Assembly (NCBI GenBank): GCA_016209605.1
Contig: JACQVS010000133.1
Location: 1-34,059 of the forward strand
Source: Planctomycetota bacterium
Lineage (GTDB): Bacteria; Planctomycetota; UBA8108; JACQVS01
Direction: 5' to 3'
DNA length: 34,059 bases
Positions within the stretch are counted from its first letter, which is position 1, and each line of letters begins with the position of its first letter. The position numbers and the translations under genes are program-made. The notes beneath the pieces are model-generated. The model saw only the letters and a program-made list of their open reading frames with translations, had not been told where the DNA came from and ran no database searches. Shown piece after piece: positions 23,836 to 32,751 of the stretch.

Positions 23836-26538
23836 CTACCTCAACAGGCAAGGCGCGAAACTCTCGCACGTCAACTCCTCCGGGTCGTCCGGGGTAGGGT
23901 CCACGCCGCAGGAGTCTGGACCAGGTGCTGGAATCTCAACCGCCCCGAGGAACTTGAAAGTCAGCGTCCAGATGGCATCCGACATGTCCACCATCCCATC
24001 ATCGTTGGCATCGGCAGCATCTCTGCATGCTAAAAGTACCGGATTGCCCAGGAACAGGAAACCGAGCGTGACGATAGGGTCAGAGATATCAACCTTACCG
24101 TCGGCGTTGGAATCTCCCCGCAGGAAGCGGGGCTCCGGAGGGCCGCAGGGCTCGATATCCAAGAGCTCGACCCGAGCCTGGAAGGGTGTAAACCTTACAC
24201 CGGATAAAGGCTCCTTTCCCGCGGCAGCCACCCCGAACTGGGAAAGGCCAGGGAGCGTTTCTTCCCCGAGGGGGGACCAGATCTTTCCGTCGGTCGAGAA
24301 GGACCCGGAAATCTGGTCCCCCTTCCGCTCGATCCGCAGCCAGGCGTCGGGAGGAACCGGGACGGTCGCTGCCGTCATCGACGAAGTGGTCTCGCCGGAG
24401 GTCTTCCGGACGAGCCAGCGGAGGGTGAAGTCGTTGAATCCCCTCTGGAGGAGAATCGCCGCGTGGCGGGAGCCGGGATCCAGGTCCTCCCGGACCATGA
24501 GGCCCAGCTTTGAGCCGACCGCGGACACCGAGATGTCCGCGAAGCGGCCGGTAAGGACTCCATCGCAGTCGAACTCCCGGTGGACGAAGAAGAACGAATC
24601 GACCTGGCCTCCGATGTCCCTCCCGCCGGCGCAGAGCGCCATCCGGGTGGATGGCGCAGTCCCATCCCATAGGGCCGATGAGGGGAACTCGGCAGCGCCG
24701 ACCGGGGACTGGATATAGGGCGACGTATCGCCCGCCGCGCAGGGCAGGTCGATGCACAGGGTCTTCGCGGAAATGAACCCGAGGTCGTTCTCCACGGTCA
24801 GCTTCGGGCAGTAGCGGCCAGGAGCCCCATAGGCGTGCGAGACCAGCATCCCCTCGGCCGTGGCCCCATCGCCGAAGTCCCAAAGGTAGGAGACGATCGA
24901 CGTTCCGGTTGGCGTGGTGGAGGCGGCCGCATCCAGGTTGGCCGACTCCGGGTCGGTCCCGGCCGTTGCGATGAAATTCGCCTCGGGGCGGCGCAGGTCG
25001 AAGGAGGCCAGAAAAACGTCGGCACCTCCTGCGGGCTCGAGCTGCGCCGGATCCCCTGCGACAACGAGGAGAGGGCTCGAGGCGACGCCGCAGGCGATGA
25101 CCGATCCCGCCCTCGAAACCGTCATGTCGATCAACCGGTTGCACTGCAAGAGTTCGGCACAGGCCCCACCGGAGGTGAGAGGCGTCGAGAAGCGGAGGCG
25201 ATCCCGGCGCGCTCGAGCTCCATCCAGGCTCCACTCGAGCAGGTAGGCTTGCGGGATGCCCGTGAAACTTCCCAGGGCCTCGGGCGTGACCGGGAAATTC
25301 GGGGAGACCGTTATTCCCCCGAGGATGAGAGAGTCCCCCGACTTCAGGAGTGCCGCCGTCGGCGGCTCGGGCTGGGAACCTCCGATCAACGTGGCATAGC
25401 TCAGCCGGGAGAGGTCGGGATCGAGGACCGCCACGAAGATGTCGTTCCCCCCCGAGAGGGACGAGCCGTCGGTGACTGGGAAGTTGCCGGACCAGGTGAA
25501 GCCGGCCACCACGACCCTTCCATCCTCGGCGACCTCGAGACCGTTCGCTCCTTCATAGTCGCTGCCGCCGACCATCGCGCTGGAGAGGAGCTGGTCGCCG
25601 GGAGGCAGGGTCGCGTCACAGCGGATCTTCAGCACGAAGGCATCCCAGCCTCCCCGAGAGGGGCTCAGGTAGCCACCGGGCTTCCGGGGAAACGAGGCCC
25701 CGGACGCAGTATGCCCGGTGATGGTCGCGACCCCATCGGCCCCCGCCCGGAGCGCGCCGGGAAAGGGCGCTCCTCCCGGATCGGCCTCGGCGCTGGTACC
25801 CCCCAGGTAGCTCAGGTACAGGAGGCGGTCCGTGCAAGGAAGGCCCTGTTGAAGCTTCAAGCGGGCGAGGAAGAGGTCGTACGAGCCGCCGCCGTAACCA
25901 GGTTGGAGTGCGCTCCCACCCCATCTCGAGAGCAAATCCGAAGAGCTCGTGAACCCGAGGAGGAAGATCGTCCCGTCGGTTGCGACCTGCAGGTCCCGGA
26001 GGCTCTCCACCCTGCTCCCGCCGATAAGCTGAAATGCCAGGAGGTTGAGATCGCCGTCGAAGCGCGTGACGAAGACGTCGCTCGGTCCCTGGACTTCCGA
26101 GCCGCAGTCGCCAATATCCGGGAAGAAGTCTGGCTCCACTGTCCCTCCGACGATCACCGCGCCGTCCGGGGCGACGCGAACGGCGAGCGCGCTGTCCGCT
26201 CCGGGGCCGCCGAGCGTCGCCAGGGCGAGGATCCGGCTGGCGTCGGGCGCGAGCTTGACCACGAAAGCATCCATCCAGCCGGCGAGAGACACGTCATTCC
26301 AGCCGGCGGTGAGACCGAAGTCCCAGGAATTCGTCGAACCGGCCACGTAGATGCTCCCGTCGGCGCCGGTGGCGACTCCGTAAACGATATCGTCACCGCT
26401 TCCGCCGAGATAGCCCATCCATTCCACGTAACGCGGCTCCTCCGCCCACGAGAGGAGGGGCAGGACGAGAGTAAACGCCGCCACTTCCCCAAACTTCCGA
26501 AAGCCTTTGATCTGGACACGAAGAATTTTCCTTTCCAT
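23836..26538 (-). CDS. Secreted SBBP/PKD protein with dockerin-like module
   Basis: The ATG at 26538 has AAGGAG eight bases upstream and opens a signal peptide with hydrophobic core AAFTLVLPLL. The 900-residue protein begins with about six SBBP-type repeats (YLGGSGDDIVYGVA with GSIYVAGST, TLGGPGADSALAV, AMVGGSDYEGANGLEV and others) that usually form a beta-propeller. A PKD domain follows (VSYLWDFGDGATAEGM). Next is a DUF1349-like jelly-roll that recalls carbohydrate-binding or lectin folds (KLGLMVREDLDPGSRHAAIL). The end is a dockerin-like pair: GDSNADGKVDISDPIVTL and DANDDGMVDMSDAIWTL. The protein is likely exported and bound at the cell surface or in an extracellular assembly. Together with the next gene it encodes two propeller-dockerin proteins. 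Confidence 0.88.
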   Translation of the reverse strand: MERKILRVQIKGFRKFGEVAAFTLVLPLLSWAEEPRYVEWMGYLGGSGDDIVYGVATGADGSIYVAGSTNSWDFGLTAGWNDVSLAGWMDAFVVKLAPDASRILALATLGGPGADSALAVRVAPDGAVIVGGTVEPDFFPDIGDCGSEVQGPSDVFVTRFDGDLNLLAFQLIGGSRVESLRDLQVATDGTIFLLGFTSSSDLLSRWGGSALQPGYGGGSYDLFLARLKLQQGLPCTDRLLYLSYLGGTSAEADPGGAPFPGALRAGADGVATITGHTASGASFPRKPGGYLSPSRGGWDAFVLKIRCDATLPPGDQLLSSAMVGGSDYEGANGLEVAEDGRVVVAGFTWSGNFPVTDGSSLSGGNDIFVAVLDPDLSRLSYATLIGGSQPEPPTAALLKSGDSLILGGITVSPNFPVTPEALGSFTGIPQAYLLEWSLDGARARRDRLRFSTPLTSGGACAELLQCNRLIDMTVSRAGSVIACGVASSPLLVVAGDPAQLEPAGGADVFLASFDLRRPEANFIATAGTDPESANLDAAASTTPTGTSIVSYLWDFGDGATAEGMLVSHAYGAPGRYCPKLTVENDLGFISAKTLCIDLPCAAGDTSPYIQSPVGAAEFPSSALWDGTAPSTRMALCAGGRDIGGQVDSFFFVHREFDCDGVLTGRFADISVSAVGSKLGLMVREDLDPGSRHAAILLQRGFNDFTLRWLVRKTSGETTSSMTAATVPVPPDAWLRIERKGDQISGSFSTDGKIWSPLGEETLPGLSQFGVAAAGKEPLSGVRFTPFQARVELLDIEPCGPPEPRFLRGDSNADGKVDISDPIVTLGFLFLGNPVLLACRDAADANDDGMVDMSDAIWTLTFKFLGAVEIPAPGPDSCGVDPTPDDPEELTCESFAPCLLR

Positions 26539-26690
26539 GACACGGACTCCTTTGCCGTCATTCAAGATTTTTGGATGGCTTGTGCTTGGGCTGTACGTAT
26601 CTCTAACCACCCCACAAGACTCATGATCACAATTCTCATGTCATCTCCTGTCCTCACCACGATAAACGGCACGAAGCGCCCACAACGCTC

Positions 26691-29600
26691 TTACCTTGCC
26701 CGTTCGATTTCGATCCCCGCAACGTGCACCGGAAACCGACGTCTCCCTTCGGCGGCGCCGAACTGCAAATCCAAGACGCAATCGTCAACGGCCACGTCGA
26801 ACGATCGTTGCCCTTCCGTGGCCCATCCGACTTTGCCCAGCACGTGGAAGTCCTTGAGCAACCTTTTGCCCTCGATCCACACGTCAACATAAAATCGGTC
26901 GCTCCAGTACTCAGCGAACCGCAACGTGACGCGGTACTCGCCATGAGGCAGCGGGATCCGGTAGCCGGCAAACACCTGGTCTTCGTCGAAGAACCGAGCC
27001 GTCCGGTGCGGACCTTCTGGGCATGGATCCAGTCGCTCCGCTGCCCGGCGGATGGCCCTGGACCAGAAAAAGCGATCGCGCGACCAACGCTTGCCATCGA
27101 ATTCAGCGTCCTTGTCGCTCCCGCAGTCGATTGCAAGCAGCGTACCGTGGCGCAAGTTTTCGAGAAGCCACGTCATGTCATCGTCGAGCTTCGAAGGCGG
27201 CGTCAGTTTTGGAGCGATTGGGATCCGCTCGAGCATCTGCGCCGGCGAGATTTTCATGTCATCGTCGCAGACGCGGAACCACGCAATCCACAAGTCCCAC
27301 GCCGGCTCACGGCCGGCGGCAATCGCTTGGCGCAGCGCCAGCTCGGCCTCCAAAGATCGACCTGCGCGGCGCATGGATTCGGCCAGGCGGAGAATGGGCT
27401 CGCCGCGGCCAGGGGCTTCGTTGGCCGCCGACGTGAAAGAAGCGACCGCTCCAGCGATGTCGCCGTTCAGATCAAGGAGGCGGCCTTGGATGAAGTCGGT
27501 GATTCCCCGGTTCGCAGAGTTGGCCTGCGCAAGCTTCGTCAAACGATCGATTGTATCAGGTATCGATGCGGTGCCAGAGCGAGCATCCTGGATCGCCGCC
27601 TCGCACGACGCGAAAGACACCACCTTAGGTAAAATCGCTCGCCGGTAATCGGCGATCTGATCGAGGGCTTGCTCTTTCGCACCGGGAAGGCCCAAGACTT
27701 CCTCCAGCGTGCACACGGCAGATTCGCGCTCGCCTTGCTCGAACTGAACCATCGCAAGGCTCGCGGCGACGAATGAGTCGCCCGGAGACTCGACAAGCAG
27801 CTTTTCCCCTAGCTCCGCCGCCTCGCGCCACTCCGCGAGATTGATGTGCGCCGCCAGGCGCGCTCGAGCGCCCAACCGGGCGGCAGAGATTCGGTCGAGC
27901 CAAGCATGGGCACGTACTGGATCTTGGATCCACGAGTCGAGGTACAAGCTCGCGGCCCCCAACGCGAACTCGTCGCGGTGCGCCGTGCGAGCGAACGCGG
28001 TCTGGAGCCACTCCTCGGCTGCCATCTTGGCCTTCTCCGACTTGTGGAGGAGAAGCGTGTACGCCTCAAGAAGTATCGGCCCGAGCGCGCGTGGGGCGCG
28101 AACACTCGCCTGGACGAAATCCGAGCTCGCTCCGAAGAGGTCTCCGGTTGCCAAACGCGCCCTTCCGCGTTCGACCAGGGCGTCGAGCGTTGACCCGGGA
28201 TAGAACTCGTCCTGTCCTTCGCCCAGCCGGAGGTGTTCGGTCCAAGAATAAACCGCTCGAGACCACTCACGCTTCATGGCTGCTTCGTTTGCGTCGAGCC
28301 ATCGCTCGATGCGGCCCTCGGACTCAATCGACCGCAATCTCTCGCGCAACTCTGAAGCGGCCGCGGTCTTGCCGTATTTTCCCTCAAGCATCGCAAGAAG
28401 CGCGATCGCAGGGGTATACCGGGGATGCGAGTGGATGAGCACTGCGAGCTGCGCCCTCGCATCGTCGTCCCGACGCAGTGCCGTAAGGACGCGCGCCCGA
28501 TAGTATGCGGCCTCGGAGCGCTCCGGTGAGAGGCGCGCCGCTTCGTCGAGTCGATCGAGCTGACGCTTCAATCGCTCGCGCGGCCCTCCTCCGCTCTCCA
28601 TTACATCCAGCTCGCGCTGAAAGCCCTCAATCCGGCTTTGAGTCAACCGACCTGCAAAGTGGTTGAGGTGCAGCTCCACCGTGGTCTCCGCAAGGATTAC
28701 GAGGTAGCGCTCGTTCCGTGCTGCCCGCTGGCGAGACGTGTACTGAAACACCAGTAGTGACAGCGTCGCGAGGAGGGCGAAAGCGACAACCGTCATGACC
28801 AGCGCGATCCGCCTCCGCCATAGCTTCCTGTGCACCCTCGCCCAGCGCGTCTGCGGCCGCGCCTCGACCGGGTCCCCTCGCGCGAACCGCCGCAGGTCCT
28901 GGGCCAGAGCTTCCGCCGTGCCGTAGCGGTGGCCGGGATCCTTCCTGAGGCACTTGAGCACGATGGTCTCGAGGTCCCGCGGTATCCGCGGATTGATCTT
29001 CCTCGGCTCCACCGGATCCCGCTCGATGATCTGGCTCAGGGTGTCCTGGTGGTCCTTTCCCTGAAAGGGCGGGCGCAACGTGAGCAGCTCGTAGAGCGTC
29101 GCGCCGAGGGAATAGATGTCGGTGCGGTGGTCGAGGGGGATCTTTTTCCGCCGCGCCTGCTCGGGGCTCATGTAGAGGGGCGTGCCGAGGACGCCGCCGG
29201 AGGCGGTGAGACTCTCCTGCCCCTCGAGGCGGGCGAGGCCGAAATCGAGGATGCGGAGGCGCCCCTGCCGGTCGAGAATCAGGTTCGACGGTTTGATGTC
29301 GCGGTGGATAACCCCCTTCCCGTGCGCGTGCTGGAGGCCGTCGGCGGTATCGGCGAAGGCGCGCGCCAGGGACGAAAAGTGCGCCACGTCGTCGCGCGGA
29401 AAACCGAAGGGGGTTTTCTCCTCGGCCGGAGCGTCTTTCCAGCGCGCCAGGATCTGCGCCAGCGTCCGCCCTTCGACCAGTTCCATCACATAGTATGGGA
29501 TCTGCTCCTTGACTCCCATGCCGTAGACGGAGACGACGTTTGGGTGGCTCAGCTTGCCGGCGATCTGCGCCTCGCGGACGAATCGCAGCACCGCCCTTTC

Positions 29601-29954
29601 GTCCGCCGCCACGATCGCCGGAAGCACCTTCAGGGCGACCGGCCGGTCCATGGAGTTTTCCCATGCCTCATAGACCACGCCCATTCCCCCGCGGCCGAGC
29701 TGGCGGCGGATGGTGTAGTCGCCGAAATGGCTCGAGACCGCCGCCGTCGGCTCCGCGGACCCGAGGGCGGCGAAAACCTCCAGAGTTTTGAGGATTTCTC
29801 CACCGAGGTCGGGATGCTCGGCGAGGATCCGGAGCGGATCGAGCTTCTCGCCGCGGTTCAAGCGGTCGAGATAACGGGCGACCAGGTCGTCGACCCGGCC
29901 GGAGGATTCCGGCTCGCCGATCTCGGCCGGCCCCAGGGTGTCATCCGGCTCCAT
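26691..29954 (-). CDS. Transmembrane Ser/Thr kinase with TPR-like region and C-terminal malectin domain
   Basis: The 1087-residue protein begins with a charged lead and a Hanks-type kinase domain at about 80-360: G-loop GRGGMG (87-92), catalytic K109 in VALK, E128, HRD (217-219, D219), N224 and DFG (237-239). It should be an active kinase. A membrane helix spans about 382-404. Residues 415-930 resemble degenerate TPR/helical repeats. From about 945 to the end comes a malectin-like domain (AIDCGSDKDAEFDGKRW, HGEYRVTLRFAEYW, FDVAVDDCVLDLQF), a fold that binds glucose-type disaccharides in animals and is common in plant receptor kinases. The outer part is therefore periplasmic. The gene starts inside the end of the sigma factor gene (14-base overlap). 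Sigma factor and kinase probably form one signalling unit. Confidence 0.88.
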   Translation of the reverse strand: MEPDDTLGPAEIGEPESSGRVDDLVARYLDRLNRGEKLDPLRILAEHPDLGGEILKTLEVFAALGSAEPTAAVSSHFGDYTIRRQLGRGGMGVVYEAWENSMDRPVALKVLPAIVAADERAVLRFVREAQIAGKLSHPNVVSVYGMGVKEQIPYYVMELVEGRTLAQILARWKDAPAEEKTPFGFPRDDVAHFSSLARAFADTADGLQHAHGKGVIHRDIKPSNLILDRQGRLRILDFGLARLEGQESLTASGGVLGTPLYMSPEQARRKKIPLDHRTDIYSLGATLYELLTLRPPFQGKDHQDTLSQIIERDPVEPRKINPRIPRDLETIVLKCLRKDPGHRYGTAEALAQDLRRFARGDPVEARPQTRWARVHRKLWRRRIALVMTVVAFALLATLSLLVFQYTSRQRAARNERYLVILAETTVELHLNHFAGRLTQSRIEGFQRELDVMESGGGPRERLKRQLDRLDEAARLSPERSEAAYYRARVLTALRRDDDARAQLAVLIHSHPRYTPAIALLAMLEGKYGKTAAASELRERLRSIESEGRIERWLDANEAAMKREWSRAVYSWTEHLRLGEGQDEFYPGSTLDALVERGRARLATGDLFGASSDFVQASVRAPRALGPILLEAYTLLLHKSEKAKMAAEEWLQTAFARTAHRDEFALGAASLYLDSWIQDPVRAHAWLDRISAARLGARARLAAHINLAEWREAAELGEKLLVESPGDSFVAASLAMVQFEQGERESAVCTLEEVLGLPGAKEQALDQIADYRRAILPKVVSFASCEAAIQDARSGTASIPDTIDRLTKLAQANSANRGITDFIQGRLLDLNGDIAGAVASFTSAANEAPGRGEPILRLAESMRRAGRSLEAELALRQAIAAGREPAWDLWIAWFRVCDDDMKISPAQMLERIPIAPKLTPPSKLDDDMTWLLENLRHGTLLAIDCGSDKDAEFDGKRWSRDRFFWSRAIRRAAERLDPCPEGPHRTARFFDEDQVFAGYRIPLPHGEYRVTLRFAEYWSDRFYVDVWIEGKRLLKDFHVLGKVGWATEGQRSFDVAVDDCVLDLQFGAAEGRRRFPVHVAGIEIERAR

Positions 29955-30552
29955 GGCCCTCTCCGCTCTCGAGCCCCCGGTCCGGCGGGAGGCCGAGGCT
30001 CTCGGTGTCGCCGAACCTTCGCCTCAACTGCCGCAGGCCTCTCGAGAGGAGCTGCTTCACCGCGTCCTCCGAGCGGCCCAGGCGCCGGGCGATCTCCTTG
30101 GCCGGAAGGCCGTCGATCTTCGCGAGAAGGATCGCCTGCCTCTGCTCGGGCTTCAAGCTGGAAAGCGACGCCTTGAGCCTCTCGAGGCGCTCCTCCCGCC
30201 GCAGGCCCTGGCTGGGAGTGGCCGCGCCGCTGGTCAAGTCGAGGGGAAGGACCCCCTCGCGGAAGGAGCGCTTCTGAGACGCGTTCCAGATCAGATGCTC
30301 CGCGATGCTCAAGAGCCAGCTGGCCAGGGACCTGTCATCCCCGCCCCGGAACGCTCCGATCGACTGGAAGGCGCGGAGCAGGGTTTCCTGGACGACGTCC
30401 TCGGGCTCCACCTTGCCGCGCAGCCCCGGCCCGAGGCGGGCCCGGACGAAGGACTCGAGGCGCTCGGCGTGCTCCCGGCACAGCGCGTCGAAGGCGCCGC
30501 GGTCGCCGGCCTTGGCGCGGTCGAGGAGAGATTCGGTGTCTTCGTGAGTCAT
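29941..30552 (-). CDS. ECF-type RNA polymerase sigma factor
   Basis: The ATG at 30552 has GAGGG eight bases upstream; an alternative at 30567 has no clear Shine-Dalgarno. The 203-residue protein has sigma-2 (AFDALCREHAERLESF, then VEPEDVVQETLLRAFQSI) and sigma-4 with the helix-turn-helix (PAKEIARRLGRSEDAVKQLL). There is no anti-sigma factor next door; the downstream gene, overlapping by 14 bases, is the kinase at 26691. Sigma factors of this type in Planctomycetota are often controlled by such kinases, presumably by phosphorylation. An inverted repeat (30568-30586) lies immediately upstream of the start. Confidence 0.9.
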   Translation of the reverse strand: MTHEDTESLLDRAKAGDRGAFDALCREHAERLESFVRARLGPGLRGKVEPEDVVQETLLRAFQSIGAFRGGDDRSLASWLLSIAEHLIWNASQKRSFREGVLPLDLTSGAATPSQGLRREERLERLKASLSSLKPEQRQAILLAKIDGLPAKEIARRLGRSEDAVKQLLSRGLRQLRRRFGDTESLGLPPDRGLESGEGHGAG

Positions 30553-30567
30553 TCCGACAGCCCTCAT

Positions 30568-30586
30568 GACAACCGTAGAGGTTGTC
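30568..30586. repeat. 7-bp inverted repeat before the sigma factor gene
   Basis: GACAACC (30568-30574) and GGTTGTC (30580-30586) are exact complements with a 5-base loop. It lies 16 bases from the sigma factor ATG, in the 5' leader or promoter, so it could be an operator (for example, for sigma autoregulation) or an mRNA hairpin. Confidence 0.5.
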
Positions 30587-30807
30587 GGTCCGGAGAAAAG
30601 TGACGGAAAATCCTGAAGAATTTGATTTTTTCCAATGTATTGTAGGACTCCGCCGGTTGGAAAGGAAGCGGGATGAGGGGGTGGCAGGGCGGAGAGGGAT
30701 GGATGTAGAATCCCCCTGTGATCATCGGGATCGAAGCCCTCCGGCGAAGCGCTCGGAGCGGCTCGATCCGTCATCTTAGAACGCTCATAGCAAAGGGAGG
30801 TGTCAAC

Positions 30808-31923
30808 GTGCAGCCCTTACGATTCGTTTCGCTCCGTCGCCCCGGTTCTTCCTTCTTCGGCTCGCTGGCCGCGTTTTTCCTGTCGCTGGCCGCCCTCGCC
30901 CACGCCGAGCCCCAGACCAGGCGTTACCTCTACCTCAGCACGCCGGACGGGGCTCAAACGGAAGGCCGGTCCGGGGACGGCATCCTGATCTTCGACATCG
31001 ATGCTGGGCACAAGTTCGTGAGGCGGATCGACATCCCCATCTTCAAGGAAGGCCTTCGCGGCTTCACGGGCTGCGCCAAGACGCGCTGCGTCTATTACTC
31101 CACCACCAACCGCCGGCTGGGATGCTTCGATCTCGAGAAGGAGAAGGTCCTCTGGGAGCGGACCTACGAGGCGGGCTGCGACCGATCGTCGATCACGCCG
31201 GATGGCAAGAAGATCTACGTCCCCACCGGGTGGTGGTATGCGGGGGAGGACAGCGGCTTCCTGGTCGTGAGTGGAGAGGACGGGAAGCTGTTGAAGCGGA
31301 TCGAGGTCGGCCCCCAGGCCCACAACAGCATCGCCAGCCTTGACGGGCGGCTCGTCTATCTCGGCACGAGGACGATGCTCTCGGTCTTTGATACGGGGGA
31401 TGAAAAGCCGGTCCGCCAGATCAAGGAGGTGGGCGAGACGGGGATCTTCCCCTACACCGTGGACAGCCGGAACCGGATCGCCTACGTGTGCCTCGGCGCC
31501 CATATCGGCTTCGACGTCGTGGACCTGGAGGCCGGGAAGGTCCTGCACCGCGTCCTCGCGGGCCAGGAGCCCATCCCCCATCGGACCCACGGCGCCGGCC
31601 TGACGCCCGATGGGGCGGAGCTGTGGATTAGCGACCAGGTGGGCCGGAAGCTGTTCATCTTCGACGCGGCCAAGATGCCCCCGGAGCCGAAGGGCCAGGT
31701 CGAGCTCTCGGAAGGCGGCCACGGCTGGGTGTGCTTCAGCCTGGATGGCCGGTATGCGTGGTGTCATACCCCGGACGTCTTCGAGGTGAAGACCCGGAAG
31801 CTGGCCGCCACCTTGAAGGACGAGAACGGCAAGCCGGTGAGCAGCTCGAAGTTCATCGAGGTCCACTTCAAAGATGGCAAGGTGGTGGAGATGGGAAACG
31901 AGTTCGGGCTGGGGCGCCGCTAG
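30808..31923 (+). CDS. Secreted beta-propeller protein (YVTN-like)
   Basis: The start is GTG at 30808, seven bases after a strong GGGAGGT site; the in-frame ATG at 30718 would add a stretch without family character. The signal peptide ends in LAALAHA and the mature protein starts EPQTRRYLYLSTPDG. It has propeller-type repeats such as ILIFDIDAGHKFVRRIDI, CFDLEKEKVLWERTY and ELWISDQVGRKLFIFDAAK, with the ITPDGKKIYVPTGW pattern of YVTN-type or amine-dehydrogenase-like propellers. No enzyme active site is evident (371 residues). A small lipoprotein cytochrome c gene converges on it 24 bases downstream, so the two do not share a transcript, but both probably act in the periplasm. Confidence 0.8.
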   Translation: MQPLRFVSLRRPGSSFFGSLAAFFLSLAALAHAEPQTRRYLYLSTPDGAQTEGRSGDGILIFDIDAGHKFVRRIDIPIFKEGLRGFTGCAKTRCVYYSTTNRRLGCFDLEKEKVLWERTYEAGCDRSSITPDGKKIYVPTGWWYAGEDSGFLVVSGEDGKLLKRIEVGPQAHNSIASLDGRLVYLGTRTMLSVFDTGDEKPVRQIKEVGETGIFPYTVDSRNRIAYVCLGAHIGFDVVDLEAGKVLHRVLAGQEPIPHRTHGAGLTPDGAELWISDQVGRKLFIFDAAKMPPEPKGQVELSEGGHGWVCFSLDGRYAWCHTPDVFEVKTRKLAATLKDENGKPVSSSKFIEVHFKDGKVVEMGNEFGLGRR

Positions 31924-31947
31924 GGCGCGCGCCATCCGATGGGCCCG

Positions 31948-32439
31948 TCACCGGACCCCGAGCAGCTCGTCCACGGTCCAGTAGGTGTCGTGATCCCGGG
32001 TCTCGGCGCGAATCCGGCCCACGGACGCCGGCGTGACCGGCGCGCTCGGCCCGCCGAATCGCCGGCGGACGAAGGAGAGCAAATCGGCGATCTGCGCGTC
32101 CGTGAGGATCGGTCCGAATCCCGGCATCTCCAGGTTGTAGATCTTGCCTTCAATCTCCATCGGGCCCCGGACGCCATGGAGGACGATCCGCATCAGCCGG
32201 GCGTCGGGGCCGGCCACCCAGGGGGAGGCCGCGAGCGGCGGAGCGCCCCCCTCCGTCCCCGACCCCTCGAGCTGATGGCAGGGGGCGCAGTAGCTCTCGA
32301 AACCGACCCTTCCCGGGTCCGCCGCCGCGGGGCGCGGCGGATCCGGATCCTTCCCGCATCCAAAGAGGAGCGCGGCGAGCAACAGCCACGCCGCGGTCCG
32401 ATTCGCGGATAAACAAGTTTCTTTGAAAGGTTGGTTCAT
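31948..32439 (-). CDS. Lipoprotein cytochrome c
   Basis: The ATG at 32439 has GGAGA close upstream. The 163-residue protein begins with a lipoprotein signal (LLLAALLFGC, cysteine at about residue 28), so it is probably anchored by lipid to the outer face of a membrane. It has one heme-c site, YCAPCHQLEGSG, and a likely Met ligand in LEMPGFGPILTD. The C-terminal helix and TVDEL end resemble small class I cytochromes from alcohol or amine dehydrogenase systems. It could carry electrons to the bd-like oxidase encoded at 10376, an inference with no direct link in the sequence. Confidence 0.88.
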   Translation of the reverse strand: MNQPFKETCLSANRTAAWLLLAALLFGCGKDPDPPRPAAADPGRVGFESYCAPCHQLEGSGTEGGAPPLAASPWVAGPDARLMRIVLHGVRGPMEIEGKIYNLEMPGFGPILTDAQIADLLSFVRRRFGGPSAPVTPASVGRIRAETRDHDTYWTVDELLGVR

Positions 32440-32469
32440 AATTCTCCAAATGACAAAAGGGTAATCATC

Positions 32470-32631
32470 ATGGGCGCGATCAGCGAATTCCTCAAGAAGC
32501 ACCTGGATGAGGTCCAGAGCCGCCTCGCCAGCGTCGGCGGAGAACTGGCCGGGAAGGGGGATTCCAAGCTCAAGAAGGAGACATTTCGAAGGATCGAAGA
32601 TTTTTATCTAGTTCTCGGATTTGGGCTTTGA
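32470..32631 (+). CDS. Small ORF, 53 residues, unknown
   Basis: The ATG at 32470 follows AAAAGGG by eight bases. It encodes MGAISEFLKKHLDEVQSRL, then VGGELAGKGDSKLKKETF and ends in FYLVLGFGL. It is hydrophilic and helix-like; the first residues resemble those of deoxyhypusine synthase-like proteins, but the rest does not, so I do not call it so. It may be a genuine small protein or the 5' remnant of a longer gene. Confidence 0.35.
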   Translation: MGAISEFLKKHLDEVQSRLASVGGELAGKGDSKLKKETFRRIEDFYLVLGFGL

Positions 32632-32751
32632 GTAGAATGCAAAATTGATTTCGGACCAGCTTTTATTACTCGCGGGCGCCGAATATCGTGCCGGGGAATG
32701 AGCCATGGAGGCGTTTGAATTAACGTGACTGTTCGTTCAAGAAGTGGGCAG

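Noticed and set aside
24835..26892. A 685-codon plus-strand frame opposite the SBBP protein
   Set aside because: The opposite strand has a signal peptide, repeats, PKD and dockerin-like domains; this frame is a shadow.
30605..30633. Imperfect hairpin GGAAAATC/GATTTTTTCC in the sigma factor leader
   Set aside because: Two unpaired Ts and low stability make it a weak candidate for a regulatory structure.
32470..32631. Deoxyhypusine synthase-like gene start
   Set aside because: Only the first ten residues resemble that family; the rest and the length do not.
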